From: Mesorhizobium sp. B2-3-4
Lineage (GTDB): Bacteria > Pseudomonadota > Alphaproteobacteria > Rhizobiales > Rhizobiaceae
Assembly (NCBI RefSeq): GCF_006442315.1
Contig: NZ_VFVY01000028.1
Span: 20,610-84,609, forward strand
Direction: 5' to 3'
DNA length: 64,000 nucleotides
Position 1 is the first letter of the stretch. Every line of letters begins with the position of its first letter. The notes under the pieces are model-generated. The model was not told the DNA's origin. It saw only the letters and a program-made list of their open reading frames with translations, and made no database searches. Of this stretch, positions 45,159 through 54,037 are shown in pieces. Made by a program: the position numbers and the translations under genes.

Positions 45159-46516
45159 CACCCGATTTCCGCGCCCAGACCCTTCATCAGCCCCATGAAT
45201 TCCGGAAAGCTCGTCGCGATCATAGCGGCGTCGTCGATAGTGACAGGCCTCTCCGTTGCCAGCCCCATCACCAGAAAACTCATGGCGATGCGGTGGTCGA
45301 GATGCGTCTTCACCGTCGTGTCCAGGCCGTTGGGATGGCCGCCGAGGCCCTTGCCGCCGGGCTTGCCGCGCACGGCCAGCGACGCCTCGCCCTCGGTGCA
45401 GTCGACGCCGTTGAGCTTCAGCCCGTTGGCGACGGCCGACAGCCGGTCGGATTCCTTCACCCGCAGCTCTTCCAGCCCCTGCATCAGCGTCTCGCCCTCG
45501 GCGAAGCTGGCAGCCACCGCCAGCACCGGATATTCGTCGATCATCGAAGGCGCCCGTTCCGGCGGCACCGTGACGCCCTTCAGGTCCGAGGAGCGCACGC
45601 GCAGGTCGGCGACATCCTCGCCGCCGGCATTGCGCGGGTTCAATATGTCGATCTGCCCGCCCATTTCCTGCAGCGTCAAAAGCAGTCCGGTGCGGGTCGG
45701 GTTCATCAGCACGTTCTCGATGACGATGTCGGAACCCGGCACGATCAGCGCCGCCACCAGCGGGAAGCCGGCCGAGGAGGGGTCGCCAGGCACGGCGATG
45801 GTCTGTCCGGTCAGCTTGCCCTGGCCCTCGATGAAAATGTGGCGCACGCCGCGCTCGTCGGTCTCGACCGACAGGTTGGCGCCAAAGCCTTTCAGCATCT
45901 TCTCAGTGTGGTCACGCGTCATGACAGGCTCGATGACGGTGGTGACTCCCGGTGTGTTCAGCCCAGCCAGCAGCACCGCCGACTTCACCTGCGCCGAGGC
46001 CATCGGCACGCGGTAGGTGATGGGGGCGGCGTGTTTCGGCCCATGCAGCGTGATCGGCATGCGGTCGCCGGGCGTCGCCTTCAGCACCTGCACGCCCATC
46101 TGGCGCAAGGGTTCGAGCACGCGGCCCATCGGCCGGCCCGACAGCGAGGCGTCGCCAATGAAGGTCGTCTCCATGTCGTAGGTGCCGACCAGGCCCATGG
46201 TCAGCCGCGAGCCGGTGCCCGCATTGCCGAAGTCGAGCGGACCTTCCGGCTGCAGCAGCGCGCCGTTGCCGGTGCCGCGGATCACCCATTCGGCGCCGCG
46301 TTTCTCGATATGCGCGCCCATAGCCTTCATGGCTTCTCCCGTCCGCATCACGTCCTCGCCCTCGAGCAGGCCGGTGATGCGGGTCTCGCCCGAGGCGAGC
46401 CCGCCGAACATGAAGGAGCGGTGCGAGATCGATTTGTCGCCCGGCACGCGCGCGGTACCGGAAAGGGCTTGTGATTTGCGGGCGGTGGCCGGCTTGGCAG
46501 CGGCGGCGTGAGACAT
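45158..46516 (-). CDS. aroA: 3-phosphoshikimate 1-carboxyvinyltransferase (EPSP synthase, class II)
   Basis: A 452-residue shikimate-pathway enzyme joining shikimate-3-phosphate and PEP. Sequence motifs (PGDKSISHRSFMFGGLASGE, PITYRVPMASAQVKSAVLLAG, MTRDHTEKML, RAPSMIDEYP, LRVKESDRL) match the class II group that includes the Agrobacterium CP4 enzyme. At the position where CP4 carries Ala100, this protein has Gly100 (NAGTGSRL), the residue normal in glyphosate-sensitive enzymes. The ATG at 46516 follows AGGGAAA. It is first gene of the aroA-(membrane protein)-cmk operon. Confidence 0.97.
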   Translation of the reverse strand: MSHAAAAKPATARKSQALSGTARVPGDKSISHRSFMFGGLASGETRITGLLEGEDVMRTGEAMKAMGAHIEKRGAEWVIRGTGNGALLQPEGPLDFGNAGTGSRLTMGLVGTYDMETTFIGDASLSGRPMGRVLEPLRQMGVQVLKATPGDRMPITLHGPKHAAPITYRVPMASAQVKSAVLLAGLNTPGVTTVIEPVMTRDHTEKMLKGFGANLSVETDERGVRHIFIEGQGKLTGQTIAVPGDPSSAGFPLVAALIVPGSDIVIENVLMNPTRTGLLLTLQEMGGQIDILNPRNAGGEDVADLRVRSSDLKGVTVPPERAPSMIDEYPVLAVAASFAEGETLMQGLEELRVKESDRLSAVANGLKLNGVDCTEGEASLAVRGKPGGKGLGGHPNGLDTTVKTHLDHRIAMSFLVMGLATERPVTIDDAAMIATSFPEFMGLMKGLGAEIG

Positions 46517-46722
46517 GGAATTTCCCTGGACGGAATGCCGGCTGACCGGCGCTTTTCATTTGGTGCGGCGGTCTCGTATCACGGCGGGGCGAAATGGTCA
46601 TCCCCATGGTCGTCACTTGGCGCGAGCCCCTTCAATCCATGGTTTTGTGACGCCGGCTTTTGGCTTTGACAGCGCTGCAAACTGCGGTTAAGGGGACCAC
46701 TCTTTTATTCACGAGGCTTGCC

Positions 46723-47115
46723 GTGGCAAAAACCGAACTTGGCACAAAGCGTATCGACCCTGAGACGGGCCGAAAATTCTACGACCTGAACAAGGACCCG
46801 ATCGTCTCGCCCTATACGGGCAAGACCTATCCGCGTTCCTATTTCGAGGATGGCAAGATTGCCGCCCTCGAGGAAGACGAGGAAGTGGCCGAGAAGGAAG
46901 TGGACGGCGACGAGGAAGAAGGCGCCGAGATCGTTTCGCTCGAAGAAGCCGATGACGAGGCCAAGGGCGGCGACGATCTTCCCGACCTGGGCGACGATGA
47001 GGATGACGTCGACCTCGGCGACGACGAGGACGACACGTTCCTCGCCGACGAAGAGGAAGAAGACGACGACGTCTCCGACATGATCGGCGTCGGCGACGAC
47101 GACGACGAGGTCTGA
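46723..47115 (+). CDS. TIGR02300-type acidic protein
   Basis: A 130-residue protein with a conserved N-terminus (VAKTELGTKRIDPETGRKFYDLNKDP) and an extremely acidic Asp/Glu-rich C-terminal half, probably disordered. It matches the TIGR02300 family, usually divergent from aroA in Rhizobiales. Members elsewhere have CPxCG zinc-ribbon-like motifs; here the two sites read DPETG and SPYTG, so no metal ribbon can form. GTG at 46723 with GAGG upstream is the preferred start; an ATG-led extension to 46660 is rejected. A TTGACA at 46666 may be its -35 element. Function unknown. Confidence 0.82.
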   Translation: MAKTELGTKRIDPETGRKFYDLNKDPIVSPYTGKTYPRSYFEDGKIAALEEDEEVAEKEVDGDEEEGAEIVSLEEADDEAKGGDDLPDLGDDEDDVDLGDDEDDTFLADEEEEDDDVSDMIGVGDDDDEV

Positions 47116-47120
47116 TCGGC

Positions 47121-47182
47121 TGCGAAAAGCGGGCATTTGCCGGCTTTCGCAACATCCGAATAAAAAGCCTCTATTCAGGCTT
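47121..47182 (+). terminator. Two tandem hairpins downstream of the TIGR02300-type gene
   Basis: TGCGAAA...TTTCGCA (47121-47151, with an inner GC stem) is followed by AAGCCT-N6-AGGCTT (47165-47182). They lie between the acidic-protein stop and the tRNA and probably terminate that transcript, although T runs are short. Confidence 0.5.
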
Positions 47183-47286
47183 GATATCTCGGAAAGGCGG
47201 GGTTAGAAGCCGCCTGCACTAACGGCGCGGTCTTCCAACCCGCGCCGATCTCTCGCCGGAAACGGCGCCGGCTGATTGCCGGGAGT

Positions 47287-47362
<76 letters not shown>

Positions 47363-47616
47363 AACGTCCTTCTCTAGCCACTGGTCTCTCGGAGCTAGGA
47401 AATAGTCTCGTCTTTCCGTGGCTTAGCCGCAATTCGGACCAGAGACACAAGTTTTTGGAAATTGATGCTTGTTCCATCTCGCGGATGTGAGGGGAATCCC
47501 GGACAACCCGGCGGCGGCTGGATTCGCTGAAAAGGCGCGCGGCCCGTGCTCAGCCGATATTGCATGAGGACGTCACCATGCACCGGCGAATTCGATACGG
47601 TATCTCCTGTGCCGAC
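47363..47616. other. Intergenic region after tRNA-Ala, no gene seen
   Basis: The 254 nt between tRNA-Ala and the dgoD stop contain no ORF with ribosome site, no strong hairpin and no duplicated tRNA 3' end that would mark an integration site. They probably hold the tRNA terminator region only. Confidence 0.5.
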
Positions 47617-48765
47617 TTACCACTCGGCGAATGAGCCGTCCTTGTGGCGCCAGATCGGGTTGCGCCAGCGGTGCCCCTCCTTGGCCCGCTCCCTGACATA
47701 GTCCTCGTCGATCTCGACGCCCAGGCCCGGGCCGTCGGGAATGGCGACATAGCCATCTTCGTAGCGGAAGACATCCTTGTTGGCGGCATAGTCGAGCAGG
47801 TCGTTGGCGCCGTTATAATGGATGCCGAGGCTCTGCTCCTGGATGAAGCAGTTGTAGCTGACCGCGTCGAGTTGCAGGCAGGCGGCCAGCGCGATCGGGC
47901 CCAGCGGGCAGTGCGGCGCCACCGCCACGTCATAGGCTTCCGCCATCGCCGCGATCTTGCGGCATTCGGTGATGCCGCCGGCATGCGACAGATCCGGCTG
48001 GATGATGTCGACGACGCCTTCGGCGAACACCGATTTGAAATCCCAGCGGCTGTAGAGCCGCTCGCCGAGCGCGATCGGCGTCGAGCCAAGCGCGGCTATC
48101 TCCTTCAACGCCTCGCGGTTTTCCGAGAGCACCGGCTCCTCGATGAACATCAGCCGGTAGGGCTCCAGTTCCTTGACCAGCATACGCGCCATCGGCCGGT
48201 GCACGCGGCCATGGAAATCGACGGCGATGCCGATATTGGGCCCGACCGCTTCGCGCACCATGGCGACGCGCTCGACCGTGGCGTCGATCCTGTCGTGGCT
48301 GTCGACGATCTGCAGTTCCTCGGTGCCGTTCATCTTGAGCGCCTGGAAGCCGCGCGCCACCATTTCCCTGGCGCCATCAGCCACGTCCGCCGGACGGTCG
48401 CCGCCGATCCAGGAATAGACCTTGATGGTGTCGCGCAGTTTGCCGCCGAGCAGCTCATGAACGGGCACGCCAAGCGCCTTGCCCTTGATGTCCCACAGCG
48501 CCTGATCGACGCCGGCAATCGCGCTCATCAGGATCGGCCCGCCGCGGTAGAAGCCGCCGCGGTGCATCACCGTCCAGTGGTCCTCGATCAGGCGCGGGTC
48601 CTTGCCGATGAGATAGTCGGCGAGTTCATTCACCGCCGCCTCGACGGTCAGCGCCCGGCCCTCGACCACAGGCTCGCCCCAGCCGGTGACGCCGGCATCG
48701 GTCTCGATCTTGAGGAACAGCCAGCGCGGCGGGACGACATAGGTGGTCAAAGACGTGATTTTCAT
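47617..48765 (-). CDS. dgoD: D-galactonate dehydratase (DgoD-like, enolase superfamily)
   Basis: A 382-residue enolase-superfamily acid-sugar dehydratase, the same length as E. coli DgoD. Characteristic parts are ITSLTTYVVPPRWLFLKIETD, GVDQALWDIKGKALGVPVHELLGG, YSWIGGDRP, the metal ligands in AVDFHGRVHR, FIEEPV and LGERLYSRWDF, and the catalytic His in VAPHCPLGPI. It would convert D-galactonate (or a stereo-related acid) to the 2-keto-3-deoxy acid. It lies 11 nt downstream of the FadR regulator gene, divergent from araFGH and the SDR, which supports an oxidative galactose/arabinose route. The kinase and aldolase are not here. Confidence 0.88.
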   Translation of the reverse strand: MKITSLTTYVVPPRWLFLKIETDAGVTGWGEPVVEGRALTVEAAVNELADYLIGKDPRLIEDHWTVMHRGGFYRGGPILMSAIAGVDQALWDIKGKALGVPVHELLGGKLRDTIKVYSWIGGDRPADVADGAREMVARGFQALKMNGTEELQIVDSHDRIDATVERVAMVREAVGPNIGIAVDFHGRVHRPMARMLVKELEPYRLMFIEEPVLSENREALKEIAALGSTPIALGERLYSRWDFKSVFAEGVVDIIQPDLSHAGGITECRKIAAMAEAYDVAVAPHCPLGPIALAACLQLDAVSYNCFIQEQSLGIHYNGANDLLDYAANKDVFRYEDGYVAIPDGPGLGVEIDEDYVRERAKEGHRWRNPIWRHKDGSFAEW

Positions 48766-48776
48766 GCTGGCATGTC

Positions 48777-49517
48777 TCAGTTGGTCTTGAGTTTCTTGGC
48801 GCTGAGAAGATCGCGCGCCGCAAGGTCGAGGATCTTGCTCGCCGCGGCCCTGGCGGCGGCGGCATCGCGCATGCGAAGCGCCTCGACCACCTCGCGGTGC
48901 GCCGCCACCGCTTCCATGCGCCGCTCAAGCGAAATCGTCGCCGACGCCTCCAGCGAGAATTTCAGCCCGGTGTCGATCAGATTGCCGATCTGGCGGAAGA
49001 TCGGGTTGTGGCTGGCGGCATAGACGATCTGGTGGAACACGACGTCGCTGCGCGAGAAGGCGGCGAGATCCTCGCCGGCATCGGCCATGCCGCGCCATGC
49101 TGCTTCGAGGTCGGCGACCTCCTGCAGTGTCGCGCGGGTCGCGGCGAGTTCGGCGACCAGCGGTTCGATGGCGCGGCGCGTTTCCAGGATGGCATCGAAC
49201 AGCTTGTCGTCCAGCGCATGCGGCGCATGCCAGGCCAGCACCTGCGGATCGATGATGTTCCAATTGTCCTGTTCGCAGACAACCGTACCGATTCGCGGCC
49301 GTGACAGCACCAGTCCCTTGGCGGCCAGCACCTTCAACGCCTCACGGATGACCGTGCGGCTGACCCCATATTCGACGCCGAGTTCGTTTTCGGTCGGCAA
49401 GGAGGATCCGGCCGGATAGCGTCCGGAAAAAATGTCGGAAGCAAGCGCCTTCGTCACGTCGGGCATGACGCGCGGGCGGCGGGTGTCGCTCTGTGTTTTC
49501 CTGGACGTCCCGGTCAC
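48777..49517 (-). CDS. FadR/GntR family regulator (DgoR-like)
   Basis: A 246-residue regulator with an N-terminal winged helix-turn-helix (SLPTENELGVEYGVSRTVIREALKVL) and a C-terminal FCD ligand domain with metal-binding-type residues (ETRRAIEPLVAELAA; FHQIVYAASHNPIF; AHREVVEALRMRD). The GTG at 49517 with GGAGGAGGG upstream is preferred to GTG 49547. It is cotranscribed with dgoD and divergent from araF; DgoR-type proteins sense the sugar acid. The inverted repeat at 49627-49659 is its likely operator. Confidence 0.88.
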   Translation of the reverse strand: MTGTSRKTQSDTRRPRVMPDVTKALASDIFSGRYPAGSSLPTENELGVEYGVSRTVIREALKVLAAKGLVLSRPRIGTVVCEQDNWNIIDPQVLAWHAPHALDDKLFDAILETRRAIEPLVAELAATRATLQEVADLEAAWRGMADAGEDLAAFSRSDVVFHQIVYAASHNPIFRQIGNLIDTGLKFSLEASATISLERRMEAVAAHREVVEALRMRDAAAARAAASKILDLAARDLLSAKKLKTN

Positions 49518-49626
49518 CTCAGCCCTCCTCCAAGGCGGCGAACTCACTGATTTCGCGCAACCATCCCGGCCTTACCGGATGCCGATCGGTTGCGCCAGCG
49601 ATCCTTTGTAAGAGCATCTAGCTTAA

Positions 49627-49659
49627 TTATCATACCAGATCAATTGACCGGTATGATAA
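49627..49659. promoter_or_regulatory. 10-bp inverted repeat in the regulator-araF intergenic region
   Basis: Perfect arms TTATCATACC (49627-49636) and GGTATGATAA (49650-49659) are separated by 13 bp, in the 201-nt divergent region 110 nt from the regulator start and 59 nt from the araF start. The length and placement suit a dimeric FadR-type regulator controlling both directions. Confidence 0.65.
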
Positions 49660-49718
49660 AAAGAATTACAGACTCCAGCACCCGGGCCGGGCGCCCGGCC
49701 TATCGCTGGGAGGTAATC

Positions 49719-50708
49719 ATGCGATTTTTGAAGACCGCGCTCGTCGCGGGCGCGCTTGCCGTGCTGTCCGCCACGACCATTGCCGCATATGCTCAGGACA
49801 CCAAGATCGGCTTCATCGTCAAACAGCCCGAAGAGCCATGGTTCCAGGACGAATGGAAGTTCGCCGACCAGGCCGCCAAGGAGAAGGGCTTTACCCTGGT
49901 CAAGATAGGCGCCGAGGACGGCGAGAAGCTGATGTCGGCCATCGACAATCTCGGCGCCCAGGGCGCGCAAGGCTTCATCGTTTGCACGCCCGATGTGAAG
50001 CTCGGCCCCGGCATCGTCGCCAAGGCCGCCGCCAACAATCTCAAGCTGATGACCGTGGACGACCGTCTGGTCGGCGCCGACGGCAAGGCGCTGGAAGACG
50101 TCCCGCATATGGGCATCTCGGCCACCAAGATCGGCGAGGCCGTCGGCCAGGCGATCGTCGACGAGATGAAGGCGCGCGGCTGGAAGGCCGACGAGGTCGG
50201 CGCCATCCGCGTCTCCTACGACCAACTGCCGACCGCCGTCGACCGCGTCGAAGGCGCCATCTCGGTGCTGAAGGCGAACGGCTTCAAGGCCGAGAACATT
50301 TTTGACGCGCCGCAGGCCAAGACTGATACCGAAGCCGCGCTCAACGCGGCAACGGTGGTGCTCAATGCCCATGCCGATATCAAGAAGTGGGTGTCCTTCG
50401 GCCTCAACGACGAGGCCGTGCTCGGCGCCGTGCGTGCGTCCGAAAGCGTCGGCATTCCGGCTGACGGCATGATCGGCGTCGGCATCGGCGGCGCCGATTC
50501 GGCGATCAACGAGTTCAAGAAGCCCGCCGCCACCGGCTTTGTCGGCACGGTGATCATTTCGCCGAAGCGCCATGGCTACGAGACGGCGCTCAACATGTAC
50601 GACTGGGTCGCCAACAACAAGGAACCGGAGAAGCTGATCCTGACCTCCGGCGCGCTGGCCAAGCGCGACGATTACCAGAAGGTCCGCCAGGGCCTCGGCA
50701 TCCAATAG
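49719..50708 (+). CDS. araF: Sugar ABC transporter binding protein, AraF-like
   Basis: A 329-residue type I periplasmic binding protein, the same length as E. coli AraF and sharing KQPEEPWFQ followed by EWKFAD, and GFIVCTPD. AraF binds L-arabinose and D-galactose. The signal peptide is MRFLKTALVAGALAVLSATT. The ATG at 49719 follows GGGAGG. It starts the operon araF-araG-araH-SDR; a 13-bp hairpin follows the stop, probably raising its level relative to the membrane parts. Galactose is as likely a ligand as arabinose, given the dgoD gene next door. Confidence 0.9.
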   Translation: MRFLKTALVAGALAVLSATTIAAYAQDTKIGFIVKQPEEPWFQDEWKFADQAAKEKGFTLVKIGAEDGEKLMSAIDNLGAQGAQGFIVCTPDVKLGPGIVAKAAANNLKLMTVDDRLVGADGKALEDVPHMGISATKIGEAVGQAIVDEMKARGWKADEVGAIRVSYDQLPTAVDRVEGAISVLKANGFKAENIFDAPQAKTDTEAALNAATVVLNAHADIKKWVSFGLNDEAVLGAVRASESVGIPADGMIGVGIGGADSAINEFKKPAATGFVGTVIISPKRHGYETALNMYDWVANNKEPEKLILTSGALAKRDDYQKVRQGLGIQ

Positions 50709-50720
50709 TCCTCCCTGTAC

Positions 50721-50752
50721 AAACAGGCGGCGGCTCATCCCGCCGCCTGTTT
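50721..50752 (+). other. Perfect 13-bp hairpin between araF and araG
   Basis: AAACAGGCGGCGG (50721-50733) and CCGCCGCCTGTTT (50740-50752) pair completely around a 6-nt loop, 12 nt after the araF stop. There is no downstream T tract. It directly abuts an ATG at 50756, occluding that start and favouring the GTG at 50780 for araG. Confidence 0.8.
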
Positions 50753-50779
50753 GTCATGACTGAAGAAGGATCGGCGCTC

Positions 50780-52291
50780 GTGTCGTTTCTCGACTTCTCG
50801 CGCATCACCAAGACCTATCCGGGCGTCAAGGCGCTGTCGGACGTCTCCTTCGGCGTCGCCAGGGGCGCCGTGCATGGCCTGATGGGCGAGAACGGCGCCG
50901 GCAAATCCACCCTGATCAAGATCCTCTCCGGCGACCAGCATGCCGATGCCGGCGAAATCCGCATCGACGGCAAGGTTCAGGCCTATTCATCGACGCGGGA
51001 TGCCTTCGACAATGGCGTCATCGTCATCCATCAGGAACTGCAACTCGTCCCGGAACTCACCGTTGCCGAAAACCTCAGCCTCGGCCGCTTCCCCGCCAGC
51101 GCCGGCATTATCGCCGGCCGCCGCATGCTCGATGAGGTCGGCGCCAAGCTGAAATCGGCCGGCATCGACATCGACATCAGCCGCAAGGTCAAGACGCTGT
51201 CCATCGGCGAGCGTCAGATGGTCGAGATCGCCAAGGCCGTCATGCTCGACGCGCGCGTCATCGCGCTCGACGAACCGACTTCGTCGCTGTCGTCGCGCGA
51301 AAGCGAAATCCTGTTTGCCCTGATCGATCGCCTGCGCGCCGAAGGCAAGGTCATCATCTACGTCTCGCATCGGCTCGACGAGGTGTTCCGGCTCTGCGAC
51401 AGCCTGACCGTGCTGCGCGACGGCAAGCTCGCCGCGCACCATACGTCTCTGGAAGGCGTCACCCGCGACCAGGTCGTCGCCGAAATGGTAGGCCGCGAAA
51501 TCTCCGACATCTGGGGTTTTCGTCCGCGCAAATCCGGCGATGTCAGGCTGAAGGTCGATGCCGTCTCCGGGGCAAAACTGAAGACGCCGGCGAGTTTCGA
51601 GGCACGCGCCGGCGAGATCGTCGGCTTCTTCGGCCTGATCGGCGCCGGCCGCTCGGAACTGATGCGCCTGGTGTTCGGCGCCGATCCGCGTTCGGGCGGC
51701 GCCATCAGCGTCGACGGCAAAGTCGTTCATGCCACGGATCCGCACGGGGCGATCCGCGCCGGCATCGTGCTGTGCTCGGAAGACCGCAAGCATGACGGCA
51801 TCATCCAGGGCCGCTCGATCGAGGAGAACATCAACATCTCTTCGCGGCGCCACCACGCGCGCTTCGGTGTCTTGAACCGCGCCAACGAGATCGCCACTGC
51901 CGAGACCTTCATCAAGAAGCTCAAGGTGCGCACTCCGTCGCGCAAGCAGGACATCATCAACCTCTCCGGCGGCAACCAGCAGAAGGTCATACTCGGCCGC
52001 TGGCTGTCGGAGCAGGGCGTGCGCGTCCTCATTGTCGACGAGCCGACGCGCGGCATCGATGTCGGCGCTAAATCCGAGATCTACGAACTGCTCTACCAGC
52101 TTGCCGAGGACGGCATGGCGATCATTGTCGTTTCGTCAGAACTGCCCGAGGTGATGGGCATCTGCGACCGGATCCTGGTGATGTGCGGCGGGCGCATCGG
52201 CGCCGAACTGACGCGCGACCAGTTCGCCGAGAAGACGATCCTGGCCGCGGCCCTTCCTGACACCAAAACCCCCGACGCGATCGCATCCTAA
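50780..52291 (+). CDS. araG: Sugar ABC transporter ATP-binding protein, AraG-like
   Basis: A 503-residue tandem ABC ATPase (CUT2 type). The first half has GENGAGKST and the Walker B region ALDEPTSSLS; the second half has EDRKHDGII, INISSRRHH (compare AraG), LSGGNQQKVILGRW and VDEPTRGIDVGAK. The GTG at 50780 has GAAGGA 9 nt upstream and gives almost the same length as E. coli AraG (504); an ATG at 50756 in the same frame sits against the hairpin and is less likely. It powers uptake through AraH. Confidence 0.92.
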   Translation: MSFLDFSRITKTYPGVKALSDVSFGVARGAVHGLMGENGAGKSTLIKILSGDQHADAGEIRIDGKVQAYSSTRDAFDNGVIVIHQELQLVPELTVAENLSLGRFPASAGIIAGRRMLDEVGAKLKSAGIDIDISRKVKTLSIGERQMVEIAKAVMLDARVIALDEPTSSLSSRESEILFALIDRLRAEGKVIIYVSHRLDEVFRLCDSLTVLRDGKLAAHHTSLEGVTRDQVVAEMVGREISDIWGFRPRKSGDVRLKVDAVSGAKLKTPASFEARAGEIVGFFGLIGAGRSELMRLVFGADPRSGGAISVDGKVVHATDPHGAIRAGIVLCSEDRKHDGIIQGRSIEENINISSRRHHARFGVLNRANEIATAETFIKKLKVRTPSRKQDIINLSGGNQQKVILGRWLSEQGVRVLIVDEPTRGIDVGAKSEIYELLYQLAEDGMAIIVVSSELPEVMGICDRILVMCGGRIGAELTRDQFAEKTILAAALPDTKTPDAIAS

Positions 52292-52301
52292 GGACTTTGC
52301 C

Positions 52302-53252
52302 ATGACCGACCAGTTGAAGAAGCTCTTGCTCGGCGAACAGGGCCTCGTCGTCATCTTCATCGTTGCCTTCGCGCTGGTGTCGCTCTTGGTGCCGAATTTC
52401 CTCACCGACCGCAACATGCTCGGTCTGCTACAGTCGGTGGTCACCGTCGGCATCGTCGCCTGCACCATGATGTTCTGCCTTGCCGCGCGCGACTTCGACC
52501 TGTCGGTCGGCTCGATCGTCGCCTTTGCCGGCATGGTCGCGGTGATGGCCTCGAACTATATCGGCTCGATCCTGCTCGGGCTTGTGGCGGCAATCGCCTG
52601 CGGCGCATTCGTCGGCTTCATCAACGGCGTCGTCATCGCCAAATTCCGCATCAACGCGCTGATCACCACGCTCGCCACCATGCAGATCGTGCGCGGTCTG
52701 GCTCTGATTGCCTCCGACGGCCGCGCCGTCGGCATCAACAGCCCTGACTTCTATCAGCTCGCTCTGTCGAAATTCCTGGGCATCCCGACGCCGATCTGGG
52801 TCCTGGCCGTCTTGTTCGGCATCTTCGGCTTTGTGCTGAACCGCACCGTGTTCGGCAAGAACACGCTGGCTATCGGCGGCAATCCGGAGGCTTCGCGGCT
52901 GGCGGGTGTCAATGTCGACCGGACGCGCATCTGGATCTTCGCGCTACAGGGCGTCGTCTGCGGCATTGCCGGCATCCTCCTGGCTTCTCGCATCACTTCG
53001 GGCCAGCCCAACGCGGCGGTCGGGCTGGAGCTCTCGGTCATCTCGGCTTGCGTGCTGGGTGGCGTTTCGCTCGCCGGCGGTAGGGCGACGATGTCGGGTG
53101 TCATCGTCGGCGTACTCATCATGGGCATCGCCGAGAACGCGATGAACCTGCTCAACATCCCGGCCTTCTACCAGTACATCGTGCGCGGCGTGATCCTGCT
53201 TCTGGCGGTGCTACTCGACAATCTTCGGTCCTCGGCATTGGGAAGGCGCTGA
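52302..53252 (+). CDS. araH: Sugar ABC transporter permease, AraH-like
   Basis: A 316-residue CUT2 permease with about nine hydrophobic segments. Several stretches match E. coli AraH closely: MFCLAARDFDLSVGSI, then INALITTLATMQIVRGL, NTLAIGGNPEASRLAGV, ISACVLGGVSLAGG and ENAMNLLNI. The ATG follows AAGGA. Its stop shares a base with the SDR start (TGATG). Confidence 0.93.
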   Translation: MTDQLKKLLLGEQGLVVIFIVAFALVSLLVPNFLTDRNMLGLLQSVVTVGIVACTMMFCLAARDFDLSVGSIVAFAGMVAVMASNYIGSILLGLVAAIACGAFVGFINGVVIAKFRINALITTLATMQIVRGLALIASDGRAVGINSPDFYQLALSKFLGIPTPIWVLAVLFGIFGFVLNRTVFGKNTLAIGGNPEASRLAGVNVDRTRIWIFALQGVVCGIAGILLASRITSGQPNAAVGLELSVISACVLGGVSLAGGRATMSGVIVGVLIMGIAENAMNLLNIPAFYQYIVRGVILLLAVLLDNLRSSALGRR

Positions 53253-54013
53253 TGGGAAGACTCTCCGGAAAACGCATCTTCCTCACCGGCGCCGCGCAAG
53301 GCATCGGCTACGCCATCGCCGAGGCCTGCCTGCGCGAAGAGGCCGAGCTGTTCCTGGTCGACCGCGACGCGAGCCTGCTTGCCGAAAGCGCCGCACGCTT
53401 GGGAGAGGTCGCGCATGCGGCGGCCGACATTGCTGACGCCAAGGCAATCGATGCCGCGATGTCTGGGGCAGCGAAGGCCATCGGCCCGATCAACACCGTC
53501 ATCAACAATGCCGGCATGAACGTCTTTTCGACGCCGCTCGAGGCCACCGAGGACGAGTGGACGCGCAATCTCGATGTGAATGTGAAAGGCGCCTGGCACT
53601 GCGCCAGGGCAGCGCTGCCCGGTATGATCCAGCAAGGTGGCGGCGTCATCCTCAACGTAGCCTCGACGCATGCTTTCACCATCATCCCGCACACTTTTCC
53701 TTATCCCGTCGCCAAACACGCGCTCATCGGCCTGACCAAGTCACTGGCGATCGAATATGCCGGCAACAATGTGCGCGTGAACGCGCTGGCGCCCGGCTAT
53801 GTCGCGACGCAGACGGTCATCGACTACTGGAACAGCTTCGACGATCCCGAGGCCGCGCGCGCCAAGACGCTGGCGCTGCACCCGGGCGGGAGGATCGCCA
53901 CGCCGCAGGAGATCGCCATGGCTGTGCTCTTCCTCGTCTCCGACGAATGCCCCTTCATCAATGCCGCCTGCCTCGTCGCGGATGGCGGCCTGAGCGTGCT
54001 TCACCACCCCTGA
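53252..54013 (+). CDS. SDR family sugar dehydrogenase (putative)
   Basis: A 253-residue classical SDR: TGAAQGIG cofactor loop (12-19), NNAG, Ser138 and the YPVAK catalytic pair (Tyr151, Lys155). It is translationally coupled to araH. Position in an arabinose/galactose-type transporter operon divergent from a galactonate dehydratase suggests that it oxidises the imported aldose to its lactone, the first step of the De Ley-Doudoroff type pathway (inference). It could also act on a later keto intermediate. Another operon starts 24 nt downstream on the same strand. Confidence 0.85.
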   Translation: MGRLSGKRIFLTGAAQGIGYAIAEACLREEAELFLVDRDASLLAESAARLGEVAHAAADIADAKAIDAAMSGAAKAIGPINTVINNAGMNVFSTPLEATEDEWTRNLDVNVKGAWHCARAALPGMIQQGGGVILNVASTHAFTIIPHTFPYPVAKHALIGLTKSLAIEYAGNNVRVNALAPGYVATQTVIDYWNSFDDPEAARAKTLALHPGGRIATPQEIAMAVLFLVSDECPFINAACLVADGGLSVLHHP

Positions 54014-54037
54014 CAACAAGCCATAATGGAGGAAAAA

